DNA of 64,000 nt. Source: Goleter apudmare HA4340-LM2. GTDB lineage: Bacteria; Cyanobacteriota; Cyanobacteriia; Cyanobacteriales; Nostocaceae. The DNA lies in contig JAHHHF010000088.1 of NCBI GenBank assembly GCA_019359495.1, forward strand, positions 48,785-112,784, written 5' to 3'. Below the pieces are notes generated by a model, which ran no database searches, was not told the DNA's origin, and saw nothing but the letters and a program-made list of their open reading frames with translations. Positions 1-8,641 of this stretch are shown here, one piece after another. A program made the position numbers and the translations under genes. The stretch's first letter is position 1. Each line of letters starts with the position of its first letter.

Positions 1-2
1 TG

Positions 3-1397
3 GCGTCCTCATCTCAGAACGCTCTAATTTCCTCTGGTTTAGCTCAATCATCTCGTTATCAAACCTTACTAAATGAGATTCAAAAAACTGAATTGGTGCT
101 AGCTCAAGAACAAAAGCGTTATACAGATGCTTCGCCAAAGATACAAAGCTTAAAACAGCAATACCAAAGTCAACTAGCACTATTACAACAAGAAACAAAA
201 AGATTTTCAGAAGAGAAAGTTGTCAATCTAGGTAGTCTAGAAAAACCGCTATCAACGACAGGACAGATGTTAGGCGTTGATGCAAAGCTCATGGAAGAGA
301 TAATTCAGGTACAGACAAAGGCTCTTGGACTAATTGCTAACGAAAAGAGTTTAATTGAGTCAGAACAGAAACTCCGCGCAGAATTGAGTAAATATCCCAG
401 TTTGATGGCAGAGTATAACCGTCTCTTAGCAGAAGTGGAAACTCACCGTAAAACGCTTGAGCAACTACTGCAAGAACAACAGTTATTGGGAATGAAAATT
501 GCTCAAGGAGGCTTTGATTGGCAAGTATTGGATGAACCTACTCCCGGAACTGAGATTAGAAATAGCAGATTATTACTTTTGCTCGGAGGAGTGATAGCTG
601 GACTGATTTTAGGTATTTTGACAGCGTTAATTAGGGAAAAGTTTTATCCGGTAATATATTCGGCACAAGAATTACAGAAGCTGACAAATATTAGGTTATT
701 AGGGATAGTACCGAAACTAAGAATAGGAGGTATCAAGAAGCGAATTCCCAGCTTAACTTTAAATGGGCGTCGGAATTCAGTTCCTCTAGTGCTGGAAACT
801 AATACCAAATTGCCGTACCATGAAACTTTGGAGATAATTTACCAAAACCTGCAAATATTAAAGCATCCTTTTCCCTTAAAATCACTGATGTTAACTTCAA
901 CGTTAGCTGGTGAAGGTAAAACAACTTTAGTTTTAGGATTTGCGGCTAGTGCTGCTCACATGCATCAAAGAGTACTGGTTATTGATGCCAATTTACGCCG
1001 TCCTAGTCTGCATAAAATTCTAGACCTTTCTAATGACTGGGGGCTGTCTCTGTTATTAGTTGATGAGACAAATACCCACATTTCAGATTATATCCAGCCT
1101 ATTCATCCCTCCATTGATATTTTGACTGCTGGGCCTTTAGCAGAAGATGCAGTGAAGTTGCTTAGTTCTGGGCGGATGTCAGAATTAATAGAATTTTTTG
1201 AGCAAACATATGATTTAGTGCTGATAGATGCTCCAGCTATTTTAGGCATGGTTGATGCTAGCATTATCGCGCCTTTGTGTAATGGAATTGTGATCGTGGG
1301 TCGTATCGGTCAAGTCAGACAAAATGAATTGCTTCAAGCTAGAGACATTTTAGGCAAGTTGAATTTAATTGGAATTATTGCTAATGATGTGAAATAA
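3..1397 (+). CDS. Polysaccharide co-polymerase / BY-type tyrosine autokinase (3' part)
   Basis: The frame is open to the left edge of the window, so the true start lies upstream; 464 codons are visible. The product resembles Wzc/GumC-type chain-length regulators fused to a CpsD/CapB-like kinase, which control export of capsular or exopolysaccharide at the inner membrane. In order: a long Gln/Glu-rich helical stretch likely to be the periplasmic coiled coil; one transmembrane helix near nt 570-630 (a Leu/Gly-rich run); then the cytoplasmic P-loop domain. Walker A is AGEGKTT (about nt 906-926), Walker A' is VLVIDANLRRPSLH and Walker B is LVLIDAPA. The C-terminal Tyr cluster of many BY kinases is absent; the protein ends IIANDVK. 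The first membrane helix and Wzz domain must lie outside the window. Family assignment is firm; the polymer is unknown. Confidence 0.88.
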   Translation, partial: ASSSQNALISSGLAQSSRYQTLLNEIQKTELVLAQEQKRYTDASPKIQSLKQQYQSQLALLQQETKRFSEEKVVNLGSLEKPLSTTGQMLGVDAKLMEEIIQVQTKALGLIANEKSLIESEQKLRAELSKYPSLMAEYNRLLAEVETHRKTLEQLLQEQQLLGMKIAQGGFDWQVLDEPTPGTEIRNSRLLLLLGGVIAGLILGILTALIREKFYPVIYSAQELQKLTNIRLLGIVPKLRIGGIKKRIPSLTLNGRRNSVPLVLETNTKLPYHETLEIIYQNLQILKHPFPLKSLMLTSTLAGEGKTTLVLGFAASAAHMHQRVLVIDANLRRPSLHKILDLSNDWGLSLLLVDETNTHISDYIQPIHPSIDILTAGPLAEDAVKLLSSGRMSELIEFFEQTYDLVLIDAPAILGMVDASIIAPLCNGIVIVGRIGQVRQNELLQARDILGKLNLIGIIANDVK

Positions 1398-1422
1398 ATT
1401 GGGGAATGGTAACAGTATCTAT

Positions 1423-1443
1423 AGGGTGGGCATTGCCCACCTA
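1423..1443. repeat. Short palindrome after the kinase gene
   Basis: A GGTGGGC / GCCCACC inverted repeat with a 3 nt loop lies about 30 nt after the stop codon. No T-run follows, so it reads as one of the interspersed palindromes common in Nostocales rather than a clear terminator. Confidence 0.5.
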
Positions 1444-1513
1444 TTGTTGATAATATGTCATTTGTAAATGAAGAATTAGATTTATTGTATTTAGTGTACT
1501 ATAAAATAGTACA

Positions 1514-1531
1514 AGTCCGCAAAAGCGGACT
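1514..1531. repeat. Short hairpin AGTCCGC-AAAA-GCGGACT
   Basis: A perfect 7 bp stem with a 4 nt loop lies between two convergent genes, about 60 nt past the stop of the minus-strand CO2-uptake operon. It could help end that transcript, but no T-tract follows on either strand. Confidence 0.5.
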
Positions 1532-1588
1532 AGCATAAATTCCAAGATTTCAAGTCAACGGACAGCCCTAGGAAAGTGGGAGGATATT

Positions 1589-2911
1589 CTAGCGATAATC
1601 CTGGCTTTGAATGCTGTTTAATCGAGCTGCATCACGGATGTTGTAATCAGTGCGATTAAAGCGGTTTAGTTGTGATTCAAAGAATTCACGATTAGCTTGT
1701 AAATGTTTGGTATTAGCGTCATCTAAAGGATATAAAAGGGCAGTCCGTAAGGCTTGGATGACCGCAGAAGTCACATTATACATTGACCTTTGAAAGCTAA
1801 TTCCTAACTGAATTAACATATCTTCTTCACCACGACAATGTTGTTGGTAATAATCAACTAGATATTGTGGCAAGAAGTGCAACATATCTTGCATTAACAG
1901 TGTTGGGGGAATACCAGCAGTACCTACTGGAAATACATCAGCATAGAGAATGCCATAGTGAAAGTCTTTTTGGTCTTCAGGTACTTGACACGCTTGGGCA
2001 TTATAAGATTTTGTGCCTCTAAAGGGAGCAGTGCGATAAAAAACAGCTTCTACATAAGGTAATGCTGCTTCATATAGCCAAGTAAAACCTTTCGATTTAG
2101 GGATGATTTCGTAACATTCGCCATTCACATAAACATGGTGGTAGATGGGGCGACCAGCAATAGCAAATATGCCATTAACTAAGAAATTCATGGCATCTGG
2201 GACACCTTTAAATCCACCTTCATCATAGATATCTGACATTTCAAAAAACACTGGTGCCATGACTTCCCAAAATAAGCCCAGATTAGAGTAGTAAGACATC
2301 TGGCGACACTGTTCTAAGAACATATCGGGGAAGAGTTTATATAAACCCAGCATTACTGGATTGCCTTGAAAGTAAGCTTTAATGGCTTTATCAGCGTTCT
2401 GTTTATATTCTTCGGAGTCTAAATAAGCATCAAATTGGTTGACTGGGGCGTACATGTGACGATGCCAAAGCATTGCCCGCATACAAGCTTCAGCAAATTC
2501 CATGTTAATGCGATCGTGGAATAAATGATGAAATAACTTTGGCATTTTGGTGGTTTCACCTTTCTCTATAAATGCCAAAAGTTCTGGATGAGCTGTGGCT
2601 GGGCCGCGCCATATTCTTAAATCGGCATCATCGCCAGCATAATGATTATGTCTGTCTAAATACTCTTTCGGTAAGAAGTATTTAAAAACAGGCAATGGGT
2701 TTAAAAATTCCCGTTCGGCAATATAAAGTAGGTCACGCCAGTAGAAATCCATTGGTACTGCATACGCTTTATATATACCGATGATTTGCATAAGGTTTTC
2801 TGGCGTATCGGGTAACATCGAACCGCCTGCTTCTAAACGATGAATGATGTCAGCAAATTCATGGGTAGAAGGAGGTAATTTTGTAGATGATGGGATGGGG
2901 GTTACTGTCAT
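1589..2911 (-). CDS. cupB: CO2 hydration protein (CupA/CupB, ChpX/ChpY family)
   Basis: A 440-residue soluble protein with no membrane segment, of the ChpX/ChpY family. In cyanobacteria these proteins sit on specialised NDH-1 complexes and convert CO2 to bicarbonate in the cytoplasm, using redox energy from the thylakoid complex. The His/Glu/Asp-rich N-terminal half (motifs FHHLFHDRINMEFAEACMRA and MLWHRHMYAPVNQFD) fits this family. Its ATG overlaps the stop of the preceding gene by 4 nt, so translation is probably coupled. It is the last gene of ndhF-ndhD-phosphatidyltransferase-cup. I favour CupB (constitutive NDH-1MS') over CupA because no CupS-like gene follows, as one usually does in the inducible ndhF3-ndhD3-cupA-cupS operon. 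The family call is secure; the A/B choice is inference. Confidence 0.85.
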   Translation of the reverse strand: MTVTPIPSSTKLPPSTHEFADIIHRLEAGGSMLPDTPENLMQIIGIYKAYAVPMDFYWRDLLYIAEREFLNPLPVFKYFLPKEYLDRHNHYAGDDADLRIWRGPATAHPELLAFIEKGETTKMPKLFHHLFHDRINMEFAEACMRAMLWHRHMYAPVNQFDAYLDSEEYKQNADKAIKAYFQGNPVMLGLYKLFPDMFLEQCRQMSYYSNLGLFWEVMAPVFFEMSDIYDEGGFKGVPDAMNFLVNGIFAIAGRPIYHHVYVNGECYEIIPKSKGFTWLYEAALPYVEAVFYRTAPFRGTKSYNAQACQVPEDQKDFHYGILYADVFPVGTAGIPPTLLMQDMLHFLPQYLVDYYQQHCRGEEDMLIQLGISFQRSMYNVTSAVIQALRTALLYPLDDANTKHLQANREFFESQLNRFNRTDYNIRDAARLNSIQSQDYR

Positions 2912-3504
2912 GGTAATTCAAGTTTTTCTGTTAATAATGTTTGTCGTAATTTCAGGGCATGAAAAATACTTAATACATCATGTTGCCAAACTGGCAGTAT
3001 CAGCGTCATGGCAATTTCTTCGACACTATAAATAAAGCCAGCAATACAAGTTAGCCATAAGGTAATTCCGGCGTAGTTAAAGCCAAACAAAGCCACAATG
3101 GCAATACATAAAGTGATTCCCCAAAACTTGGCTGAGTAGGTGTGATAGCTAGCGGGTTTACCATATTTCACTAAATTTACTATCCACCACACCAACTGAG
3201 CGAAGACAACTGTTAATAAAGGGGTGCGAAAACCAATGACAATATCTCGATATACGAGCCACGCACTCAGGAAAACACAACTAAAAAGGCAGACATCAGC
3301 CCAACTATCAGCTTGTCTTAACTGGGCATTACTTACACCTAACCGTCTGGCAATAATGCCATCAAAAATATCAGAGAGAAAGGCGGCGACAAAACCCACA
3401 ATAAACCAAATACTGGTTTTGCCATCCCAAGCATCCCAGAGGAGGAATGGAGATATACAAAAACGAAACAATACAAGACCACTGGGGATTAATGTGAGAT
3501 TCAT
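2908..3504 (-). CDS. CDP-alcohol phosphatidyltransferase-like membrane protein
   Basis: About 198 residues with several hydrophobic helices. It carries the CDP-alcohol phosphotransferase signature: DIFDGIIAR, then RQADSWAD with the last two Asp residues. The usual Gly eight residues after the AR pair is Leu here, so the motif is not canonical. Family members transfer a phospho-alcohol to CDP-diacylglycerol, for example in phosphatidylglycerol synthesis. I place the start at 3504 because a clear AGGAG lies 8 nt upstream; an in-frame codon at 3543 would add 13 residues without such a site. The gene lies between ndhD and cup, overlapping cup by 4 nt, which suggests cotranscription. Whether it makes a lipid for the NDH-1 complex or has another role cannot be told from sequence. 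Confidence 0.75.
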   Translation of the reverse strand: MNLTLIPSGLVLFRFCISPFLLWDAWDGKTSIWFIVGFVAAFLSDIFDGIIARRLGVSNAQLRQADSWADVCLFSCVFLSAWLVYRDIVIGFRTPLLTVVFAQLVWWIVNLVKYGKPASYHTYSAKFWGITLCIAIVALFGFNYAGITLWLTCIAGFIYSVEEIAMTLILPVWQHDVLSIFHALKLRQTLLTEKLELP

Positions 3505-3566
3505 CCTTTCTCCTCTTACGGTGCGTAACTTTTTATAGCCCATGACTACAAGCTAATTGCTGATGT

Positions 3567-5066
3567 TTACGGTTTCAGGGCTACTTCAGAGGTTACGACT
3601 TTTTCCCCGGCGGGAATGGGGGCTACTATGGCAGTGGTTGTGGGTTCAGTCCAACGGACTAACCAAGTGGGTTGTACTCCCAAAAAGATGATTAAGGCTG
3701 ACAAAATTAAAGCTGGCATTTTCTCAGACCAGAGGACTTTAGGATAGTAGGCGTTGTTATCGAGTTTGCCAAAGCAGGTGCGGTTGAGGAGAATGACGAA
3801 ATACACTGCTGTTAAGCCACTAGCGACTACACACAACATTGTGGGGATGGGGAAGTTGGCGAAGCTGCCTTGAAACACGAGAAATTCGGCGATAAATCCT
3901 GTTAAACCGGGAATCCCAGCACTAGCCATACCGCTTAAAACCAGGAGGGCGCTAATTAGTGGTAAACCTCGGATGGGACTCATGAGGCCGTTGAGTTTAT
4001 CTAACTCGCGGGTTCCCACTTTAGCTTCCACAACTCCGACTAGGTGGAAGAGGATAGCGAGAATCAAGCCGTGGCTGAACATTTGGGCGACTGCACCAAC
4101 TAGTGCTAAAGCTGTGCTAGCAGCACCAGCTAGCAAGATGTAACCCATATGACCGATGGAACTGTATGCTACCATGCGCTTGATGTCTTTTTGAGCGATC
4201 GCTACTAATGCCCCATAGATAGCGCTGATGGCTCCCCAAATTGCTAAGGTTGGCGCTATGGTACTCCAAGCTTGGGGAAACATCCCCATGCCAAACCGCA
4301 ACAATCCGTAAGTGCCTAGCTTTGCCAGTACCCCACCTAGTAAAATGGCGATCGGTGCGGAAGCTTCAACGTAAGCATCTGGTAGCCAAGTATGGAAGGG
4401 AACCAGAGGAATTTTAATGCCGAAACCTAGGACTATTCCTCCTAGGAGGAGGATTTGCATTCCTGCGGATAGGGTTTGGGTGGAGATGGCGTCAAAAGAG
4501 AAACTGGTGGAACCAGTCAGCCACACCATACCCAAGAATGTGGCGAGAATTAAAGCACCGGAAACTGCTGTATAAATTAGGAATTTGATGCCAGCATAGG
4601 CACGTTTTTCTCCTCCCCAAATGGAAATTAGCAAATAAAAGGGGATTAATTCTAATTCGTAAAACAGGAAGAAAAGCAATAAATTCTCTGCCAAGAATGC
4701 GCCAGCTACACCACTGCTAACTAAGAAAATCAGGGAGTAAAAAAGTCTGGGACGTTCGGTTTGTTTACTGCTGCTATAAATAGCAATCCAAGTGAGGAGA
4801 CTATTTAGTAGCAACATCAAAATAGATAGTCCATCAATCCCTAATTGATAACTCAAACCTAGAGTTTCATTCCAAGGTAAATTCTCTTGAAACTGCATCC
4901 CTGGGTTGCTAATATCAAATTTTAGCAGAATAAAAAGGTTCCACAAGAAGGTTATTACTGAGAAGAATAGTGCTGCTAAACGAATACTAGAAGTAGGCAG
5001 GGTTTTTGGTAATAATGCTATGAGAATAGCAGCTAAAAGCGGTAGGACAATTAAGACACTTAACAT
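3567..5066 (-). CDS. ndhD: NDH-1 subunit NdhD (CO2-uptake type, NdhD3/NdhD4)
   Basis: A 499-residue, roughly 14-helix membrane subunit of the antiporter-like Nuo M/NdhD family, acting in the thylakoid NDH-1 membrane arm. Visible family marks: FYELELIPFYLL with the conserved Glu of helix 5, IPLVPFHTWLPDAYVEA, and KDIKRMVAYSSIGHMGY. It follows ndhF and precedes the phosphatidyltransferase and cup genes, which places it in the CO2-uptake variants (NdhD3 or NdhD4) rather than the respiratory NdhD1/D2. The ATG at 5066 is the natural start. A 342 bp gap holding a miniature inverted-repeat element separates it from ndhF, so it may have its own promoter or a long intercistronic leader. Confidence 0.92.
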   Translation of the reverse strand: MLSVLIVLPLLAAILIALLPKTLPTSSIRLAALFFSVITFLWNLFILLKFDISNPGMQFQENLPWNETLGLSYQLGIDGLSILMLLLNSLLTWIAIYSSSKQTERPRLFYSLIFLVSSGVAGAFLAENLLLFFLFYELELIPFYLLISIWGGEKRAYAGIKFLIYTAVSGALILATFLGMVWLTGSTSFSFDAISTQTLSAGMQILLLGGIVLGFGIKIPLVPFHTWLPDAYVEASAPIAILLGGVLAKLGTYGLLRFGMGMFPQAWSTIAPTLAIWGAISAIYGALVAIAQKDIKRMVAYSSIGHMGYILLAGAASTALALVGAVAQMFSHGLILAILFHLVGVVEAKVGTRELDKLNGLMSPIRGLPLISALLVLSGMASAGIPGLTGFIAEFLVFQGSFANFPIPTMLCVVASGLTAVYFVILLNRTCFGKLDNNAYYPKVLWSEKMPALILSALIIFLGVQPTWLVRWTEPTTTAIVAPIPAGEKVVTSEVALKP

Positions 5067-5280
5067 GGCTGTTTATATCAATTTAAATTCAGATTTCATT
5101 GGGGTTACACCTCTATAAATTTTTCCCTCCGTTTTCTCTATTGCCTTTGCGATTCAATAAATTATTTATTTTTAAACCGCAAAAGACGCTAAGAAAGCAA
5201 AGAGGAAAAAGAAAGTTTTTTTATCTAAAAAAATGCCTGTTTATAGAGGCTGGCAATTGGAAAGAAATGTCTGTTTTTTA

Positions 5281-5404
5281 GGGAGCATCCCAAATGTGTA
5301 AATTTATTTTTTTGGAGTGATGGCTCTCTAGCCCGCTTCCTGGACATTAGGGAGCAAGATGCTCCCACTACAAATTTTATTTTTGCAAAATTGGGATGCT
5401 CCCG
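5281..5404. repeat. Miniature inverted-repeat element (GGGAGCATCCCAA termini)
   Basis: About 124 bp bounded by GGGAGCATCCCAA and its reverse complement. An internal GGGAGCAAGATGCTCCC hairpin and a GCCCGCTTCCTGG segment lie inside. About 100 bp of it recurs almost identically at 15578-15682, and similar termini bound a third copy at 25113-25273. There is no coding capacity. It fills most of the ndhF-ndhD gap, the rest of which is AT-rich with no gene seen. Confidence 0.75.
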
Positions 5405-5408
5405 TTTT

Positions 5409-7268
5409 TTAAAACATCAAATCTAAAAACTGTACTCCCCAGAACGGCCAAGTTACCCAAGCGCCAAGAACGCTGACTCCTAAAAGTACAGTGAAGGCAT
5501 AAAATTGGGTTTGTCCGTTGGTGCTGTATTTCAAACCTTGTCCACTTAATAGGGAAATCAAACCAACCAAGTTAACGATGCCATCTATTACCCAACGGTC
5601 AAGCATATCCGCAAATTTGGAAATTTGGTCAACGCCGGCAATAATAGTTAGACGGTAGATTTGGGCGGTGTAGAAGTCGTAAGCGAAGAAGTCTTTTAAT
5701 CCTTTCCAAGGGAAGCGGAAAGATTTTTGCCAATTGCCTAAATAGATAATGCCGCCGATGCTGACACCAAAAATACTCGACCAAATCAGCAGTAGTGCCA
5801 CATCTTTATTCAGGGTTGCCCAACTGGGAAGTAGTGATAAACTTTGCAACAACAGAGGCAGATGCAGGACAAAACCAAGTAAAATTACCATCGGCAGTAC
5901 CATAGGCCAGTGTACTTCTGGCGATCGCTCACTCATCTGCTTGGCTTTGCCACCAAAAATTAGACCGAATTCTCTGGTTAAACCCAAGGCTGTCAACGCA
6001 TTAACTGCAATTACTACTGCTACTAGCCAAGGTTGATCTGTCCACAGGGCATCTGCTAATTTCATTAATGCCCAAAAACCACCTAGGGGGGGAAAACCAA
6101 TTAACCCCAAACTGCCAACGATGAAGGCTAATCCTGATATGGGGCGGCGTGACCATAATCCACCAAGTTGGTTGATATCCTGAGTGATGCTATTCCAAAT
6201 AATGCCGCCAGTACTCATGATTAATAGGGCAGCAGCTAAGGCATGGGTGATCACCAACAACAAGGCGGCTTCATCTTGCCGTACACCCACGGCGATGAAC
6301 ACTAAACCCATGTAAGCACTCACAGAATAGGATTGACAGCGCTTAATATCAGTTTGAGCGATCGCAATTAAGGAAGCACCCACAGCTGTTGCTGCACCAA
6401 TCGCAACTATCACTGAGGAAACTACGGGTGACAGGGTTAACACTGGTTGCAGTTTAATTAGCACCCATGCACCACTGGCGACAACCACCGAATTCCGCAA
6501 AATTGTACTGGGGACAGGGCCTTCCATCGCCTCATCTAGCCACAGATGCAGGGGGAACTGGGCACACTTACCCATCGGCCCGGCGATTAAGGCTAAACCT
6601 ACCAGGGTAATTAATCCAGGGTTGATATTTGCAGTCTCTGCCCATTGGGCTAGTTCTGTATAATTCCAAGTTCCCGCCAAAGGCCACAGTCCCAACACTC
6701 CCATCAACAGGAATAAGTCTCCTACCCGTTTGGTTAAGAACGCATCCCGCGCCCCGGTGACTACCAAGGGTTGACTAAACCATAAGCCAACTAACAAGTA
6801 GGTTCCCAGGGTCAAGATTTCCAAGATTACATAGCTGAAGAACAAGTTGTTACACAGGGCTAAAGCACACAGTCCCGCTTCAAATAATCCCAACAAGGAA
6901 AAGAAGCGTCCCCAACCCCAGTCCATTTCCATGTAACCGATCGCATAAATTTGTGCTAACAGATTCAAGCCTGTAATCACGACCAATGCACCAACACTGA
7001 TAGAAGAAATTTCTATAGCAATGGTGAGGTTTAATCCCGCCGTAGATAGCCAAGGAATAAATACTTCTGTCGGCGGTTGATTCCAATGTGTAGATAATGC
7101 GATCGCACTGTGAACTAACGCCAAGAACGTCATCACTAAATTGACATAACCCGCAGGTCTTGGCCCTGTGCGCCGGATTATTCCCGGCGACCAAGGTATC
7201 GCTAATAATCCACCTATGAAAGCATACAAAGGAACTAGCCAAACAGTCTCAAGGAGAAACTGAGCCAT
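5409..7268 (-). CDS. ndhF: NDH-1 subunit NdhF (CO2-uptake type, NdhF3/NdhF4)
   Basis: A 619-residue polytopic membrane protein of the NuoL/NdhF family, the distal antiporter-like subunit of the thylakoid NDH-1 complex. The N terminus (PWSPGIIRRTGPRPAGYVN) is typical of the NdhF3/NdhF4 branch. Other marks are the Glu in SYVILEILTLGTYLL, the LWLDEAMEGPVPSTILRNS loop, and TDIKRCQSYSVSAYMG. The length is near the 610-620 usual for this branch. GAGG lies 7 nt before the ATG at 7268. It is the first gene of ndhF-ndhD-phosphatidyltransferase-cup. By analogy the complex uses reduced ferredoxin to drive CO2 hydration by the Cup protein. The promoter should lie in the AT-rich 270 bp upstream, but I see no specific operator. 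Confidence 0.93.
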   Translation of the reverse strand: MAQFLLETVWLVPLYAFIGGLLAIPWSPGIIRRTGPRPAGYVNLVMTFLALVHSAIALSTHWNQPPTEVFIPWLSTAGLNLTIAIEISSISVGALVVITGLNLLAQIYAIGYMEMDWGWGRFFSLLGLFEAGLCALALCNNLFFSYVILEILTLGTYLLVGLWFSQPLVVTGARDAFLTKRVGDLFLLMGVLGLWPLAGTWNYTELAQWAETANINPGLITLVGLALIAGPMGKCAQFPLHLWLDEAMEGPVPSTILRNSVVVASGAWVLIKLQPVLTLSPVVSSVIVAIGAATAVGASLIAIAQTDIKRCQSYSVSAYMGLVFIAVGVRQDEAALLLVITHALAAALLIMSTGGIIWNSITQDINQLGGLWSRRPISGLAFIVGSLGLIGFPPLGGFWALMKLADALWTDQPWLVAVVIAVNALTALGLTREFGLIFGGKAKQMSERSPEVHWPMVLPMVILLGFVLHLPLLLQSLSLLPSWATLNKDVALLLIWSSIFGVSIGGIIYLGNWQKSFRFPWKGLKDFFAYDFYTAQIYRLTIIAGVDQISKFADMLDRWVIDGIVNLVGLISLLSGQGLKYSTNGQTQFYAFTVLLGVSVLGAWVTWPFWGVQFLDLMF

Positions 7269-7563
7269 GATTTACCTCTATCAATATCAATTTGCAGCAA
7301 AAAATTATGGTTACAGGTCAAAAAAGTTTGATTCCTACCAACCTAGCCTTTTCAGATAACCGAATTTTATCTTTGTTTAATTTTGTTAAAAATAGCTTAC
7401 CTTTATCTCAGGCAAATTGGAAATACTTTAATTAGATAAATCGGCGATATTTGCTCTAAATAATTCTTATATATGGCAGGATTCGATTTATGAATAATAT
7501 CTATTAGGTTATATCTATGTATTCCAATTAATCATTGAGAATTACTAATTGACAAAAATAAAA
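7269..7563. other. AT-rich leader upstream of ndhF
   Basis: No open reading frame or clear RNA is seen between ndhF and the next gene, which is transcribed in the same direction. The stretch must contain the ndhF promoter on the minus strand. No convincing NtcA, LysR-type or sigma-70 box could be assigned by eye. Confidence 0.4.
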
Positions 7564-7587
7564 AGAGACGCATTGTATGACGTCTCT
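7564..7587 (-). terminator. Rho-independent terminator of the small membrane-protein gene
   Basis: AGAGACG and CGTCTCT form a perfect 7 bp stem about 20 nt past the stop of the 61-codon gene. Read on the minus strand it is followed by TTTTATTTTT, the U-run expected of an intrinsic terminator. Confidence 0.7.
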
Positions 7588-7607
7588 TCAATTCGGCAGA
7601 GTTGTGA

Positions 7608-7793
7608 CTAAATGTTGGTAGTTTTGTCAAGCTGCCAACTACAAGCCACAATTGCTGGTGGTTGGGAGAGTTGGCTGATGGGGGCGGGTTGCATGTCACG
7701 GTAGTCGAGGATTTGGACGATAATCAGGTAGGCGATCGCTAAGAGAATCGAAAGCGCACCTGTAATAACGGCAACTATCTTTGAGCGGTTCAT
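7608..7793 (-). CDS. Small single-pass membrane protein (61 aa)
   Basis: Starts MNRSKIVAVITGALSI, with one hydrophobic helix (about residues 5-26) and a Pro/Gln-rich tail. The ATG at 7793 is preceded by AGGAA at good distance, so I prefer it to a 141-codon frame that begins at 8033 and runs antisense through the adjacent antitoxin region. An intrinsic terminator follows. A similar small protein is, to my knowledge, common but uncharacterised in cyanobacteria. About 56 bp of this coding sequence is duplicated at 8642-8697, next to tRNA-Gly, so the gene was partly copied. No function can be assigned. Confidence 0.65.
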   Translation of the reverse strand: MNRSKIVAVITGALSILLAIAYLIIVQILDYRDMQPAPISQLSQPPAIVACSWQLDKTTNI

Positions 7794-7973
7794 CAGTGTT
7801 TCCTGTAATGCTAGTGATTGTGCAGTGCCTATATCTATATTGTTACAGCCCATGCCAAATATGGATGCAAATGAGAGCGATCGCGCTGTAGGGGCGGGGT
7901 TTCCCCACCCTCTCTCCTTGTTAACCATAGAAACGTTATAGAATTCTGAGTAGGAATTAAATTGCAAAACCGT

Positions 7974-8204
7974 ATGCCAGAGTCCCAGACTATTGAAGCA
8001 ATATATGAAGATGGAGTTTTGCGTCCACTGCAAACACTAACAGGTGTGGCAGAACATAGCAAAGTTAAGACCATAATTGAGTACCAAGAGACTCCAATTC
8101 ATCCACTGTTACAGTTTGCAGGCATTATCAGCGACGAAGAAGCTGCACAATTGCAGTCTTTGATTCATCAGGAATTTGAGCAAATTGACTCCAATGGCTG
8201 GTGA
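7974..8204 (+). CDS. Antitoxin of the DUF104/AF2212-like family
   Basis: About 76 residues. The N-terminal signature TIEAIYEDGVLRPLQTL is that of the DUF104 (AF2212-like) antitoxins, beta-strand proteins that pair with VapC-type PIN ribonucleases. The ATG at 7974 gives the conserved beginning; a TTG at 7962 would add four residues. It overlaps the start of the downstream PIN gene by about 11 nt, the usual arrangement that couples antitoxin and toxin translation. It would bind and neutralise the toxin and may autoregulate the operon. The partner toxin is truncated by a frameshift, so this antitoxin may no longer have an active target here. Confidence 0.8.
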   Translation: MPESQTIEAIYEDGVLRPLQTLTGVAEHSKVKTIIEYQETPIHPLLQFAGIISDEEAAQLQSLIHQEFEQIDSNGW

Positions 8205-8535
8205 AACTGCTCTGGACACCTCCGTTGCTATTCGCTATCTCAACGGTGATGCGATCGTAGTTGCAAAAGTTACAACCTTGCCAAACATCATCTTACCATT
8301 ACCTGTTGTTGCTGAACTGTTGTTTGGAGCAGAAAATTCTGCTCGCTCCTTGCAAAACTTGACTCGCTATTTACAATTCATTGAAGCTTGTGTTGTGGTT
8401 CCAATGGGGCGAGAAACTGCCACTTCCTACGCCCAAACACGTCTGATCTTGAAGCGCAAAGGCAGACCGATTCCAGAAAATGACATTTGGATTGCAGCTC
8501 AATGTCTGGAAAATGGCTGGAGATTAGCCACATAA
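8194..8535 (+). CDS. VapC-type PIN toxin, frameshifted near its 3' end
   Basis: A PIN-domain ribonuclease fold. It starts MAGETALDTSVAIRYLNGD with the first catalytic Asp, then VVAELLFG with the Glu, then PENDIWIAA with the third acidic residue. The frame stops at 8533-8535 right after CLENGWRLAT. Skipping one base at 8533 restores a typical VapC ending, NDEHFNYVDSLIVEHW, closing at 8582-8584. That lost tail carries the fourth conserved acidic residue (T-x-D-x-x-F motif). The gene is therefore probably inactive, unless programmed frameshifting or a sequencing error explains it. The start at 8194 overlaps the antitoxin gene. Such enzymes cut tRNA or rRNA; the target here is unknown. Confidence 0.8.
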   Translation: MAGETALDTSVAIRYLNGDAIVVAKVTTLPNIILPLPVVAELLFGAENSARSLQNLTRYLQFIEACVVVPMGRETATSYAQTRLILKRKGRPIPENDIWIAAQCLENGWRLAT

Positions 8536-8641
8536 TGATGAGCATTTTAATTATGTAGATAGTCTCATAGTGGAACATTGGTAATCAGTAGCTGAACCCG
8601 GATTTCTCACCAATTATTTCAATCTCAGTCCAGAGTCCGTA

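Noticed and set aside
7608..8033. 141-codon version of the small membrane-protein gene
   Set aside because: The first 80 codons are antisense to the antitoxin region and repeat DNA; ATG 7793 has a proper ribosome site and begins the hydrophobic protein.
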